Source: DATHKG01 sp035489435
GTDB taxonomy: Bacteria; Bacteroidota; Bacteroidia; Chitinophagales; Chitinophagaceae
Assembly (NCBI GenBank): GCA_035489435.1
Contig: DATHKG010000066.1
DNA: 64,000 nt
Direction: 5' to 3' (one strand)
Positions 45,647-54,939 of this stretch are shown here, in pieces. A program made the translations under genes and the position numbers. The notes below the pieces were generated by a model. That model had not been told where the DNA came from. It searched no databases and saw only the letters and a program-made list of their open reading frames with translations. How positions within the stretch are numbered: the first letter of the stretch is position 1; each line of letters starts with the position of its first letter.

Positions 45647-47173
45647 ATGAAGCTCAAACATTTTATTTTATCTCTTATATTAGTGAGCACGGCGTTGACT
45701 GGTTGTAAAAAGCAATGGCTGGATATTAATAGTAATCCAAACGAGTTACCCACTGCGCTTCCAGCATTCCTGTTCACCGGGGCTGTTAATCGCACCGCCG
45801 GCTATATTGATCCTAATGAGTTGGGATCTTACTGGAGTGGTCAATGGACACAATCGAATACTTATATCATCAGTGGTTCACAGTTCCAGTATATATTTAA
45901 TAACACAAATTTTAACTACTGGGATACCTGGTATGACATCCTGAACGATTATCAATTTGTAATTAATAAGGCAGATTCATTTGAGCAGCCTTATGCCAAG
46001 GGTCCTGCAAGAGTTATGAAGGCATTGATTTATCAACAGCTTGTTGACGTTTATGGAAACATACCGTATACCCAGGCTTTAAAGGCAATCGGCAACTTAA
46101 GTCCGAAATTTGATGATCAGAAAGTCGTTTATGAAGATCTTATCAAGCTCCTTGATACAGCAATCACTGATCTTCGCGCAAATGCATTCGTCTCAGGTTC
46201 ACAGGCAACTGACATTGTTTTTAAAGGTGTAACTGCCAGCTGGATAAAATTTGCGAACAGCCTGAAACTGCGTTTATTGATTCGTCAAAGCAAAATTTCC
46301 GGAAGAACCCCTTATATCACTGCTGAAATAAACAAAGCGGCAGCTACAGCTGAAGGATTTTTAAGTGCTGGTCTGGATGTAACCAGCAACCCGGGATATG
46401 TTTCATCTGCTGGTAAAACCAATCCAATTTATGATCGTTGGGGTTATGCAGCGAATGGAGCAACACAGGCACTCGGAAGATACCCAAGACCAACAACTTT
46501 CCTTTTCGACAGGTTCAAAGCGACAAACGATACTTTCAGGTTGAAAAGACTCTTTTATCCTTTTGGTGGAGAGGGTTCAAACCCAGGTGTCGGATCAAGA
46601 GCTGAAGTGCTGAGTAACTATGTAGCTATACCGTTTGGTACATCTTCTGGTTTCTTATCACAGAACACGTCTCCGCTCGGGCCTGCATTAATCGTAAGAG
46701 GCCAGTTTAACTCCAACGTGGTTATTATGACGGCTGCTGAAAGTTTCTTTTTATTAGCAGAAGCAAAGGAATTATATGGTGCTTCGGTTACACTTCCCCA
46801 GACTGCACAAAACTATTATGAACAGGGGGTACGTGAATCTTTCCGCCTGACTGGTACTGCAGCAGCCGCAGCAACTGCGTTGTTGACAAGCGGAAAAGAT
46901 CTTGCTGACTGGACAGTTTCCACTAATAAACTGCAGACAATCTGGCTCCAGAAATGGCTTGCAATGACAAATTTTACCGGGTTTGAAGCCTGGGCTGAAT
47001 ATCGCAGAACCAATTACCCGGTACTTCCGAAATCGGCTTCTGCTGCAACAAATGCAACACCTCCGGTGCGTCTTTATTACCCACAGACGGAATTATCCAG
47101 CAATGGTGTGAACGTTGCTGAACAGGGAACTATAGATGTATTCAAAACAAAGATTTTCTGGGATGTAGATTAA
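45647..47173 (+). CDS. SusD/RagB family nutrient-binding lipoprotein
   Basis: 508 residues. Lipoprotein signal with lipobox LTGC (Cys about residue 20) followed by KKQWLDINSNPNELP. Belongs to the SusD_2-like branch (SNPNxLPTAxPAFLFTGAV; YQQLVDVYGNIPYTQAL; AESFFLLAEAKELYG; WLAMTNFTGFEAWAEYRRT). TPR-like helices cap the SusC barrel. It is directly downstream of susC with an 18-bp gap and is followed by a strong terminator, so the transcript unit is susCD only. Confidence 0.92.
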   Translation: MKLKHFILSLILVSTALTGCKKQWLDINSNPNELPTALPAFLFTGAVNRTAGYIDPNELGSYWSGQWTQSNTYIISGSQFQYIFNNTNFNYWDTWYDILNDYQFVINKADSFEQPYAKGPARVMKALIYQQLVDVYGNIPYTQALKAIGNLSPKFDDQKVVYEDLIKLLDTAITDLRANAFVSGSQATDIVFKGVTASWIKFANSLKLRLLIRQSKISGRTPYITAEINKAAATAEGFLSAGLDVTSNPGYVSSAGKTNPIYDRWGYAANGATQALGRYPRPTTFLFDRFKATNDTFRLKRLFYPFGGEGSNPGVGSRAEVLSNYVAIPFGTSSGFLSQNTSPLGPALIVRGQFNSNVVIMTAAESFFLLAEAKELYGASVTLPQTAQNYYEQGVRESFRLTGTAAAAATALLTSGKDLADWTVSTNKLQTIWLQKWLAMTNFTGFEAWAEYRRTNYPVLPKSASAATNATPPVRLYYPQTELSSNGVNVAEQGTIDVFKTKIFWDVD

Positions 47174-47186
47174 TTCCCGGCTTAAT

Positions 47187-47230
47187 AAATAAGAAAGGGT
47201 GCCCTCTTTGGAAGGCACCCTTTCTTATTT
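47187..47230 (+). terminator. Rho-independent terminator after susD
   Basis: 17-bp perfect stem: AAATAAGAAAGGGTGCC (47187-47203) and GGCACCCTTTCTTATTT (47214-47230), 10-base loop, T-rich 3' arm. A-rich 5' side makes it usable in both directions. Confidence 0.92.
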
Positions 47231-47300
47231 TTGAGAACTTATTTTATTACTTATGATCTGATGTAAATAACCACCCTTAACTTCGATTAAAACGGGCAAT

Positions 47301-47615
47301 ATGCAGAATCAAAACCAGGCAGAAAACCAGATAAACATAGAGATTTCAGAAGAAACGGCGGAAGGAACCTATGCCAACCTGGCTATAATCACACATTCTC
47401 ATGCTGAGTTTGTGATTGATTTTGTAAACGTGATGCCCGGCACCCCAAAATCTAAGGTTAAATCCCGGATCATTCTGACTCCTCAGCATGCGAAGCGGTT
47501 CATGAAAGCCCTGAACGATAATGTTCAGCGTTTTGAAGCGGCGAATGGCAAAATCCAGGACCTTGAAGAAGTGCAGCTTCCCCTGAATTTTGGTGGTCCA
47601 TCCGCACAGGCTTAG
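47301..47615 (+). CDS. DUF3467 protein
   Basis: 104-residue small cytoplasmic protein of the DUF3467 family: INIEISEETAEGTYANLAII at the start, HAEFVIDFVNVMPGTPKSKV in the middle, RIILTPQHAKRFMKALNDNV after it. Conserved across Bacteroidota and some other phyla; no function established. Convergent with radC, 57 bp between stops. Confidence 0.88.
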   Translation: MQNQNQAENQINIEISEETAEGTYANLAIITHSHAEFVIDFVNVMPGTPKSKVKSRIILTPQHAKRFMKALNDNVQRFEAANGKIQDLEEVQLPLNFGGPSAQA

Positions 47616-47672
47616 TTGATTAACAACTGGTTAAGCCGGCTTCTTTCAGCAATTTGCCTCTTTCGGCAATTA

Positions 47673-48365
47673 TCATATAATTCCCTCGTCCGCGAAACTG
47701 TAATAGCCATATTCGCTTACTATTATATGGTCCAGTATTTTGATGTCCAGGAAATGAGCAGCTTCCTTGATTTTGGCTGTGAGTTCTTCGTCTGCTCTGC
47801 TTGGCCTGATACTACCTGAAGGATGATTATGACAGAGTATCAGGCTGACGGCATCTTCTTCAAGCGCTTTTTTCAGTATTATCCGGGGATCGGCGACCGT
47901 ACCGGTAATCCCACCTTTGCTTATAATCTCGAAGTGGTTTACACGGTTTGAGCGGTTCAGAAAAACTACTCCGAATACTTCCTGCTGGTAGTCCTTAAGC
48001 ATTGCCTGCAGGTACCTGGCCATATCGCTGCTGTGTTTGACCACCAGTTTGTCGAGGGCAACGCCCGATTGTCTTCGACGTCCAAGTTCAAGAGCTGCAA
48101 CGAGGGTGGCTGCCTTGGCTGAACCTATTCCCTTGACCTGCATGATCTCTTTTGCCGACAGTTTACCAAGTTCCTGTAGATTGTTTTGACTTAACAACAT
48201 AATCTCCCGCGCAAGTTCCAGCGCCGACCTTTTCGGCGTGCCCGATTTAAGCAGGATCGAGATCAGTTCAGCATCCGAGAGGCTGGCGGCAGATTTGCTG
48301 AGCAACTTTTCGCGTGGGCGATCATCCGGCGCCCAGTCTCTTATAGCATGATGCGGTTTCTCCAT
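47673..48365 (-). CDS. radC: RadC family JAB-domain protein
   Basis: 230 residues. N-terminal helix-hairpin-helix (IRDWAPDDRPREKLLSKSA; LMQVKGIGSAKAATLVAALE-like, about residues 80-97), then the JAB/MPN metalloprotease-like domain: VFGVVFLNRSNRVNHFEII, SKGGITGT, and the JAMM motif HNHPSGSIRPSRAD (about 175-190), with zinc ligands kept. RadC was once linked to DNA repair, but its biochemical role remains unclear; some relatives are carried by mobile elements. Start at 48365 gives the standard ...IRDWAPDDRPREKLL N-terminus. Confidence 0.92.
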   Translation of the reverse strand: MEKPHHAIRDWAPDDRPREKLLSKSAASLSDAELISILLKSGTPKRSALELAREIMLLSQNNLQELGKLSAKEIMQVKGIGSAKAATLVAALELGRRRQSGVALDKLVVKHSSDMARYLQAMLKDYQQEVFGVVFLNRSNRVNHFEIISKGGITGTVADPRIILKKALEEDAVSLILCHNHPSGSIRPSRADEELTAKIKEAAHFLDIKILDHIIVSEYGYYSFADEGII

Positions 48366-48610
48366 TTGTCAATACTAAGCCCAAAAGATCATTAAGCCAG
48401 CGTGATTATGCCCTAAGATTTGGTTTTTTGGCGGACTTAGGTCCTGCCGTAAATACCATCCGGCTGATCAAGTAGTTTTGCGATTGTGGGGATCAATGTT
48501 ATCTGCTATTTTTATGTCAGTAACAGTTTTTTAACGAAATAATCTTGATTGTTAAGCGTTAGAAACATGTTCCAAATCCAAATCCTTTTAAAAACTCTAA
48601 ATCCCCTGCT

Positions 48611-48832
48611 ATGAAACACAAATCTACACTCGCTGCTATTGGCGGTTACCAGCCTTTTCTTTTTTGTATCGGAATGTATTTTGTCGCCCTGTTTTTCTCT
48701 ATTTTCATCTGTTCTGCTATCTTTTACGCAATCAACCCAAAGAAAACGATTGCTAAAGTAAATACTGTTGATTCCAGGAAAACAGCTATGCTTAATTCTG
48801 GCAACCAGGTGATGTTATCAGTAACAAAATAA
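48611..48832 (+). CDS. Small membrane protein of unknown function
   Basis: 73 residues, not recognised. One long hydrophobic segment (about residues 15-42: PFLFCIGMYFVALFFSIFIC) preceded by Lys/His and followed by Lys-rich sequence, so probably a single-span inner-membrane protein. ATG is preceded by a purine-poor leader. Its last codons and stop are repeated twice downstream. Could still be a chance ORF, but codon use and membrane topology favour a real gene. Confidence 0.5.
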   Translation: MKHKSTLAAIGGYQPFLFCIGMYFVALFFSIFICSAIFYAINPKKTIAKVNTVDSRKTAMLNSGNQVMLSVTK

Positions 48833-48876
48833 CTTGTTATCTGTTACAAATAACATGTTACCAGTAACAAAATAAT
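48812..48876. repeat. Three 21-22 bp repeats including the stop codon of the small membrane gene
   Basis: ATGTTATCAGTAACAAAATA (from 48812, contains stop 48830-48832), TTGTTATCTGTTACAAATAA (from 48834) and ATGTTACCAGTAACAAAATA (from 48855). First and third differ at two positions over 22 bases. Confidence 0.9.
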
Positions 48877-49054
48877 ATTTATATTAATGTGAATTTTGCT
48901 GGTATCCAACTACTAATACGTGTTGGACAGTAAATGCGTCATGCAGTTGTTCAGCAGTTGAGGTTTTATCCAGGTCGGCAAGTTGAATTTTCTTTCCCCG
49001 ATTATTCCTGAATCAATCGCTTCGGTTTATCTTCGCCGGATATTAAAAAACGGC

Positions 49055-50005
49055 ATGGAAAAAACGGTAAAAATATTCTCTGGTACAGGTTCGCAATACC
49101 TTGCTGAAAAAATCGCGATAAAGTTTGGTGGCTCCCTCGGGAAGGTCACCATTTCTCATTTTAGCGATGGGGAGATACAGCCGGTTTTCCAGGAAAGTAT
49201 CCGGGGGGACATGGTTTTCCTGGTTCAAAGTACTTTTTCTCCGGCTGAAAATATTATGGAGCTGCTCCTGATGATCGACGCCGCCCGTCGTGCTTCAGCC
49301 TATAAAGTTGTGGCTGTTATACCATATTTTGGCTATGCCCGGCAAGACCGTAAAGACAAACCACGGGTTGCGATCGGTTCCAAACTGGTAGCTAACATGC
49401 TTGTAGCTGCAGGAGCAGACCGGGTTATCACCATGGATCTTCATGCGCCACAAATACAGGGCTATTTCGATATCCCCGTGGATCACCTCGATAGTTCGGC
49501 TATTTTTATCCCTTATATACAGCAACTTCAGTTGGAAAACCTTACCTTTGCGGCCCCCGACGTGGGATCTGCAAACAGGATCCGTGAAATGGCCTCATAC
49601 TTCAATGCAGAAATGGTGATTTGCGATAAACACCGCAAACGCGCCAATGAAATTGCAAGTATGGTTGTTATTGGAGATGTGGTTGGAAGGGAAGTAGTTC
49701 TTATCGATGATATCTGCGACACCGGTGGCACGCTGGCAAAAGCGGCCGGATTGTTAAAAGATAAGGGAGCAACCAGTGTGAGAGCACTGTGCACGCACCC
49801 GGTTTTAAGCGGTAACGCTTATAAAAACATCGAAAACAGTGTGTTGGAAGAACTGGTAGTCTGTGATACGATTCCGCTCAGGCAGGAATCTAAAAAGATC
49901 AAGATACTCAGCGTCGCCGAACTTTTTGCGATCGCCATCAGGAACGCTTACGAAAACAGGAGTATAACAAGCCTGTTTATCCATAGCCAGTTGAGGAATC
50001 GCTAA
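49055..50005 (+). CDS. prs: Ribose-phosphate pyrophosphokinase
   Basis: 316-residue PRPP synthetase making 5-phosphoribosyl-1-pyrophosphate for nucleotides, His and Trp. Seen: FSGTGSQYLAEKIA, ISHFSDGEIQPVFQESIRG, IPYFGYARQDRKDKPRVAIG (flexible loop), ITMDLHAPQIQGYFDIPVDH, and the PRPP loop VVLIDDICDTGGTLAKAA. An in-frame extension to 48983 exists, but the ATG at 49055 gives the standard start (MEKTVKIFSGTGSQ). It heads a four-gene run prs-rplY-pth-FAH on the same strand, a linkage seen widely in Bacteroidota. Confidence 0.96.
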   Translation: MEKTVKIFSGTGSQYLAEKIAIKFGGSLGKVTISHFSDGEIQPVFQESIRGDMVFLVQSTFSPAENIMELLLMIDAARRASAYKVVAVIPYFGYARQDRKDKPRVAIGSKLVANMLVAAGADRVITMDLHAPQIQGYFDIPVDHLDSSAIFIPYIQQLQLENLTFAAPDVGSANRIREMASYFNAEMVICDKHRKRANEIASMVVIGDVVGREVVLIDDICDTGGTLAKAAGLLKDKGATSVRALCTHPVLSGNAYKNIENSVLEELVVCDTIPLRQESKKIKILSVAELFAIAIRNAYENRSITSLFIHSQLRNR

Positions 50006-50038
50006 GAAAATTGTTAACTAAAAATCAATTATAAAACA

Positions 50039-50686
50039 ATGAAAACAATTACAATCGAGGGTCAACTGAGGACCGGAACCGGGAAACAAGCCACCCGCCA
50101 ACTTCGCTCTCAGGAACTCGTGCCTGGTGTAATTTACGGCGGCGAAAATGAAATCAACTTTTCTGCACCAGCCAAGGCTTTTAAAAACCTTGTTTACACT
50201 CCGGAGTTCCAGTTAGCAGATTTAAGTGTTGAGGGTAAAACTTACCGTTGCATTTTGAAAGACATCCAGTTTAACAAGGTAAGCGATGAACTCGCTCACG
50301 TTGATTTTATGGAACTGGTTGAAGACAGGCCCGTTATCGCTACAATTCCCATCAAATTTACGGGAGCTGCTGCCGGTGTTAAAGCAGGGGGTAAACTGAT
50401 TACCAAGATTAAATCACTGAAAATTAAGGCACTTCCTAAATACCTGACAGAAAATATCGAAGTAGATCTTACTGACCTTGAACTGAACGGAAACATTCGT
50501 GTTGAAGACGTTAAGTTAGACAATGTCGAAATCCTGAACTCTCCACGTATTCCTATCGCCTCTGTGGTAATGACACGTGTGTTGAAACAGGAAGCTGATA
50601 CTGCTCCGGCCGGCGCTGCTAAACCAGCCGCCGCGGCCGCTAAGCCAGCTGCAGCTGCTGCTGCAAAGCCAGCCGCCAAGAAGTAA
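50039..50686 (+). CDS. rplY: 50S ribosomal protein L25 / general stress protein Ctc
   Basis: 215-residue long (Ctc/TL5) form of bL25 that binds 5S rRNA. Seen: TITIEGQLRTGTGKQATRQL, the RSQELVPGVIYGG turn, HVDFMELVEDRPV marking the end of the L25 domain (about residue 95), then the C-terminal beta-barrel (IPIKFTGAAAGVKAGGKL; NIRVEDVKL). The last 25 residues are an Ala/Lys/Pro tail, common in Bacteroidota. Directly downstream of prs by 33 bp and followed by a terminator. Confidence 0.94.
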   Translation: MKTITIEGQLRTGTGKQATRQLRSQELVPGVIYGGENEINFSAPAKAFKNLVYTPEFQLADLSVEGKTYRCILKDIQFNKVSDELAHVDFMELVEDRPVIATIPIKFTGAAAGVKAGGKLITKIKSLKIKALPKYLTENIEVDLTDLELNGNIRVEDVKLDNVEILNSPRIPIASVVMTRVLKQEADTAPAGAAKPAAAAAKPAAAAAAKPAAKK

Positions 50687-50705
50687 ACTGATAAGCTTTT
50701 ATAGT

Positions 50706-50732
50706 AGCCCGGCTTATGCCGGGCTTTTTTTT
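50706..50732 (+). terminator. Rho-independent terminator after rplY
   Basis: 8-bp GC stem AGCCCGGC (50706-50713) / GCCGGGCT (50718-50725), TTAT loop, then a run of eight T from 50725. Ends the prs-rplY transcript before pth. Confidence 0.93.
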
Positions 50733-50866
50733 GCAAAAAATTTTTGTAAAAAATTCTCCATATGTAGATACAAACTCCGGTCTATTTCTTCGTTCACACA
50801 TTACCGTGATAGATTGGATAGATTTCCTTTTTATTATTATTTTTATCACAAGTTCAAACAAGCCAG

Positions 50867-51445
50867 ATGTCAAAGTTCTTAATCGTGGGTTTAGGCAATA
50901 TTGGTTCAGAATACGAAAAAACAAGGCATAATATCGGGTTCGACATCGCCGAAGCTTTTGTTCAAAAGCATAATGCTACTTTCCAAGGTGGAAGGCTGGC
51001 TGATGTTGCTACGCTAAAGTGGAAGGGCAAAAATATCGTGGTTATTAAGCCAACTACATTTATGAATCTTAGCGGTAAGGCCGTAAAATATTGGATGGAT
51101 AAAGAAAAGATCGCGGTAGAAAACATTCTTGTGTTGCTTGATGAGCTTGCATTGCCTTTGAGTAAACTTCGGTTGCGTGGCTCTGGAAGTGATGCCGGCC
51201 ATAATGGTCTAAAAAGCATCCAGGAGATGCTGCTGACCGATAAATATCCCCGGCTCCGCTATGGTATAGGTAATAATTATCCCAAAGGTATGCAGGTTGA
51301 TTTTGTGCTCGGTAAATGGACCGAAGAAGAGCTTCCGGTTGTTAACCTAAAGCTTCAGAAAAGCGTCGAAGCAATAGAAAGCTTTATTTCAATAGGTATA
51401 GAACGCACAATGACTGAGGTTAATAAATTGGATTTTAAACTATGA
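50867..51445 (+). CDS. pth: Peptidyl-tRNA hydrolase
   Basis: 192-residue Pth that frees stalled peptidyl-tRNAs. Seen: VGLGNIGSEYEKTRHNIGFD with substrate-binding Asn and catalytic His, KPTTFMNLSGKAVKYWM, LVLLDELALPLSKLRLRGSG with the catalytic Asp at the DE position, and GSDAGHNGLKSIQEML. Motif spacing and length are typical. A terminator and about 130 bp separate it from rplY. Confidence 0.95.
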   Translation: MSKFLIVGLGNIGSEYEKTRHNIGFDIAEAFVQKHNATFQGGRLADVATLKWKGKNIVVIKPTTFMNLSGKAVKYWMDKEKIAVENILVLLDELALPLSKLRLRGSGSDAGHNGLKSIQEMLLTDKYPRLRYGIGNNYPKGMQVDFVLGKWTEEELPVVNLKLQKSVEAIESFISIGIERTMTEVNKLDFKL

Positions 51446-51586
51446 ATTGTTAATTTGAATCTTTATTTTCGCAGTAATTAGCGTAACTGACTAATGTTTT
51501 GATATTCAATGAACCTATGCGATTCCCCACATACCTGTCCAGGTAATAACCTTTAAACTGTCATTACAGATAAACCCTTATTGAAT

Positions 51587-52198
51587 ATGAAAATATTTTG
51601 TGTTGGCCGTAACTATGTTGAACATGCTAAGGAGCTAGGTAATGAAGTACCTGACGAACCGATCATCTTTATGAAGCCTAAAAGTGCGTTGCTTCAGACA
51701 CATACCCCGTTTTATTATCCCGAATTTACCAACGAACTTCATTACGAATGTGAACTTGTACTTCGTATTTCGAAGAACGGAAAATATATACAGGACCGTT
51801 TTGCCAATAAATACTATGATGCCATAACCGCAGGTATCGATTTTACAGCAAGGGACATTCAAAATGAACTAAAAGAAAAGGGCCTGCCCTGGGAAAAAGC
51901 GAAAGCCTGGGACAATTCGGCCGCCATTGGTAAATGGATTCCTTTTCCAAACATCAAAAACAAAAAAGACATCAATTTCTGCCTTTATAAAAATAAAGAA
52001 CTTGTTCAGCAAGGTAATTCGGGATTGATGATCAATAATTTTGATAAGATAGTAGCTTATATCTCCAATTACTTTTCAATAAACATCGGCGATCTTATAT
52101 TTACAGGTACACCTGCAGGGGTAGGGGAATGCGTGGTCGGTGACGTGCTGGAAGGTTTTATAGAAGATGACAGCATGTTTAGTGTTGAAGTCAAATAA
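51587..52198 (+). CDS. Fumarylacetoacetate hydrolase family protein
   Basis: 203-residue FAH-fold enzyme. Seen: MKIFCVGRNYVEHAKELGN, PIIFMKPKSALL, the metal-binding HYECELVLRISKNGKYI (Glu pair), GIDFTARDIQNELKEKGLPW, KAWDNSAAIGKWIP and GDLIFTGTPAGVGE. This single-domain form is close to acylpyruvases and oxaloacetate tautomerases/decarboxylases rather than true FAH; substrate not certain. The open frame begins with TTG at 51581, ATG at 51587 preferred. Confidence 0.9.
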   Translation: MKIFCVGRNYVEHAKELGNEVPDEPIIFMKPKSALLQTHTPFYYPEFTNELHYECELVLRISKNGKYIQDRFANKYYDAITAGIDFTARDIQNELKEKGLPWEKAKAWDNSAAIGKWIPFPNIKNKKDINFCLYKNKELVQQGNSGLMINNFDKIVAYISNYFSINIGDLIFTGTPAGVGECVVGDVLEGFIEDDSMFSVEVK

Positions 52199-52241
52199 TT
52201 CAAATGATCCGGTTTGTAACACAAATCTGCTAAATAATTGA

Positions 52242-52266
52242 AAGGACAGTTCGCTGTCCTTTTTTG
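52242..52266 (+). terminator. Rho-independent terminator after the FAH gene
   Basis: AAGGACAG (52242-52249) / CTGTCCTT (52254-52261) with a TTCG tetraloop, followed by TTTTT. A compact, stable UUCG hairpin. Confidence 0.93.
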
Positions 52267-52342
52267 TGCGTCAGCATTTTTTATAAAGCACCAAAATGGT
52301 ATAATACCGTAGATTTAGCCAGGAACAGTAAACGTATTTTTC

Positions 52343-54409
52343 ATGGTCAGTGAAGAAGTTTTATTGAGAGCTTATACCCTTATGTTTACTGCCAAAACGA
52401 TGGCGGAAACCTATGAGGCAAACAGGCCGGTTTGTCGTTATGTTCACTCTACCTCCAGGGGACATGAGGCTATCCAGCTTGCCACAGCTTTTCAATTGCT
52501 TCCATGCGATTATGTTAGTCCCTACTACCGGGATGACAGTTTATTATTAGGGCTGGGCTTTACACCTTTTCAGCTCATGCTGCAACTACTCGCAAAAAAA
52601 GATGATATTTTCTCGGGAGGCCGGTCTTATTACTGTCATCCAAATTATCGTGGTACAGATAAGCCAACAATTATTCATCAGAGCAGTGCCACGGGTATGC
52701 AGGTTATTCCGGCTACTGGACTTGCCCAGGGCGTTCAGCACCTGGAGAAATATCTGCCACATAAACTGGTATGCGGTCCTCTGCTTGAAAAACCTGTTGT
52801 TATCTGTTCCTTAGGGGACGCAAGTATTACCGAGGGTGAAGTTAGTGAGGCCATTCAGTTCGCTGTTCTGAAACAATTGCCCATTATCTACCTGGTTCAG
52901 GACAATAAATGGGGTATCAGCGTCAGCAGCCAGGAGTCAAGGGCGATGGATGCTTATGATTATGTTGAAGGTTTCAGGGGAATCAAAAGAGTGAGGGTAG
53001 ATGGAAGTGATTTTGAATCAGCTTTCAGGTGCATGAATGAGGTTATAGCTGATGTCAGGCAAAACCGTGGGCCCTGGCTTGTCCAGGCTGCAGTGCCACT
53101 GCTGGGCCATCATACAAGCGGTGTGAGAAAAGAATTTTACAGATCTTCCACCGATCTGGCTTCACATGCAGAGAACGATCCCTTACTTAAACTGCTCGCC
53201 AGTCTAAAGGAAACATCAGCGACTGACCAGGTGATCGCTGAAATAGAAACCAATTGCATTATCGCCGTTGAAGAGCAGTTCAGCCTTGCGGCTGAAGCGG
53301 CCGAACCCGATCCCGGTTCTGTGTCCAGTCATGTTTTTGTTCCAACACCTGTTACAGAAGAAATTGGTGAACGCAGCCCGGCAGGTGCCAAACCTGTATT
53401 GATGGTAGATGCGGGGTTATTTGCCATACGTGAAATTATGGATCGATACGAAGAATCGATTTTTTTTGGCCAGGATGTAGGTAGAAGATTAGGAGGTGTG
53501 TTCCGCGAAGCCGCAACCCTCGCCGAAAGGTTTGGTGATCACCGGGTGTTTAACACGGCTATACAGGAAGCTTATATTATTGGCAGTACTGTTGGATTAA
53601 GTGCCACAGGTATCAAACCTATCGTCGAGATCCAGTTTGCGGATTATATTTTCCCCGGCATGAATCAACTCGTGACAGAGATCGCAAAATCCTGTTATCT
53701 GAGTAACGGCAAATTTCCTGTTCAATCGTTGATCAGGATACCGGTCGGAGCTTATGGAGGAGGAGGTCCGTATCACAGTGGATGTATAGAAACCTTGTTA
53801 TTATCAATAAAAGGAATTAAGGTTGCTTATCCCTCGAATGCTGCCGATATGAAAGGATTAATGAAAGCAGCTTTCCTTGATCCGAACCCGGTAGTTATGC
53901 TTGAGCACAAGGGTCTATACTGGAGCAAGGTTCCGGGAACTGAAACAGCAAGGCAACCGGAGCCGGGTGCAGATTATGTATTGCCGCTGGGCAAGGCGGC
54001 TGTGGTGTTAGATTCTAACCCGGATACCGGTTCGAACACAGCCACCTGTTGTATCATCACCTATGGAATGGGGGTTTACTGGTCGCTTGCCGCTGCTGCA
54101 CAGTTTCCCCAACAGGTAGAGATCATCGATCTGCGGACCTTGTTTCCACTGGATGAGTCAATGGTCTTTAATTCAGTTCGCCGTCATGGAAAGTGTATCG
54201 TATTAACCGAAGAACAAGCGGGAAACTCATTCGCTCAATCTCTTGCCGCCCGGATCAGTTATCACTGTTTTCGTTTTCTCGATGCGCCCGTAGAGGTAAT
54301 CGGAGCTTTGGACCTCCCTGCTGTTCCAATGAATACCGGGTTAGAAAAAGCGATGTTGCCTGATGCGGGTAAGGTTGCGGAACGAATCAGGTATCTCCTT
54401 GATTTCTGA
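52343..54409 (+). CDS. 2-oxo acid dehydrogenase E1, fused alpha and beta subunits
   Basis: 688 residues. The alpha half (about 1-320) carries TPP-binding GDASITEGEVSEAIQFAVLK and NKWGISV, and STSRGHEAIQLATAF, with HHTSGVRKEFYRS near its end. The beta half (about 345-688) carries FFGQDVGRRLGGVFREAATL, FNTAIQEAYIIGSTVGLSAT, EIQFADYIFPGMNQLV and LEHKGLYW. This is the 2-oxoisovalerate/branched-chain type used to make branched acyl-CoA primers or acetyl-CoA-like products; fused forms are common in Bacteroidota. No E2 or E3 gene is adjacent, so partners lie elsewhere. Confidence 0.92.
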   Translation: MVSEEVLLRAYTLMFTAKTMAETYEANRPVCRYVHSTSRGHEAIQLATAFQLLPCDYVSPYYRDDSLLLGLGFTPFQLMLQLLAKKDDIFSGGRSYYCHPNYRGTDKPTIIHQSSATGMQVIPATGLAQGVQHLEKYLPHKLVCGPLLEKPVVICSLGDASITEGEVSEAIQFAVLKQLPIIYLVQDNKWGISVSSQESRAMDAYDYVEGFRGIKRVRVDGSDFESAFRCMNEVIADVRQNRGPWLVQAAVPLLGHHTSGVRKEFYRSSTDLASHAENDPLLKLLASLKETSATDQVIAEIETNCIIAVEEQFSLAAEAAEPDPGSVSSHVFVPTPVTEEIGERSPAGAKPVLMVDAGLFAIREIMDRYEESIFFGQDVGRRLGGVFREAATLAERFGDHRVFNTAIQEAYIIGSTVGLSATGIKPIVEIQFADYIFPGMNQLVTEIAKSCYLSNGKFPVQSLIRIPVGAYGGGGPYHSGCIETLLLSIKGIKVAYPSNAADMKGLMKAAFLDPNPVVMLEHKGLYWSKVPGTETARQPEPGADYVLPLGKAAVVLDSNPDTGSNTATCCIITYGMGVYWSLAAAAQFPQQVEIIDLRTLFPLDESMVFNSVRRHGKCIVLTEEQAGNSFAQSLAARISYHCFRFLDAPVEVIGALDLPAVPMNTGLEKAMLPDAGKVAERIRYLLDF

Positions 54410-54939
54410 TCCCAAAATGGTCAGGTCTATCAGCCACAAAAGTCTACTCAAACAGTCAGGTTTTCAACTACAATCGTTTACATCAATCAGGTTTACGCTA
54501 GCAGTCTACTCAAATTAATCAATCAGGTTTACGTTAAAAGTCTACTACAACAGTCAGGTTTACTCTCACAGTCGACTGCTACCAAACAGCCAAGCTATTC
54601 AACCCCTCAGTTCTGTTAAACAGTCAATGTTTAATTCATTTAAAATTATATAGCCCAAAGTTTAACCTGCAAAATTGATTTCTTTCCGCAATGCCAGGTC
54701 GTACCTGCAAAGGTTTATCATAATTTGAAATTGTAGTAGCCTGCCAAAAGCCAGTCCAGGCAATGTATACAAAAGGTTTTTAGATCACTAATCTTGATAA
54801 GCTCAAAAATCGCACATCCCCGCGATTAACCGCTTATAAAACTTTAACAATCGGTCTTGCTGAAATTGTTGCTTATTTACGTAAGCTATCGTAGATGATC
54901 AATCACCAAATAATCAATTAACCACCTAATACTTCTTTC
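54410..54939. other. 530-bp spacer with degenerate CAGTCTACTC / CAATCAGGTTTACG repeats
   Basis: From about 54420 to 54590 the motifs CAGTCTACTC(A) and TCAGGTTTACG alternate at irregular 30-45 bp spacing (for example 54498, 54557). The rest (54600-54939) is AT-rich with no recognisable gene or motif. Confidence 0.7.

Noticed and set aside
42440..47173. Polysaccharide utilisation locus
   Set aside because: SusC and SusD are present, but no glycoside hydrolase, sulfatase, lyase or sensor is nearby, so substrate cannot be claimed.
47616..47819. 67-codon + strand frame after the DUF3467 gene
   Set aside because: Mostly antisense to radC, whose JAMM motifs are clear on the other strand.
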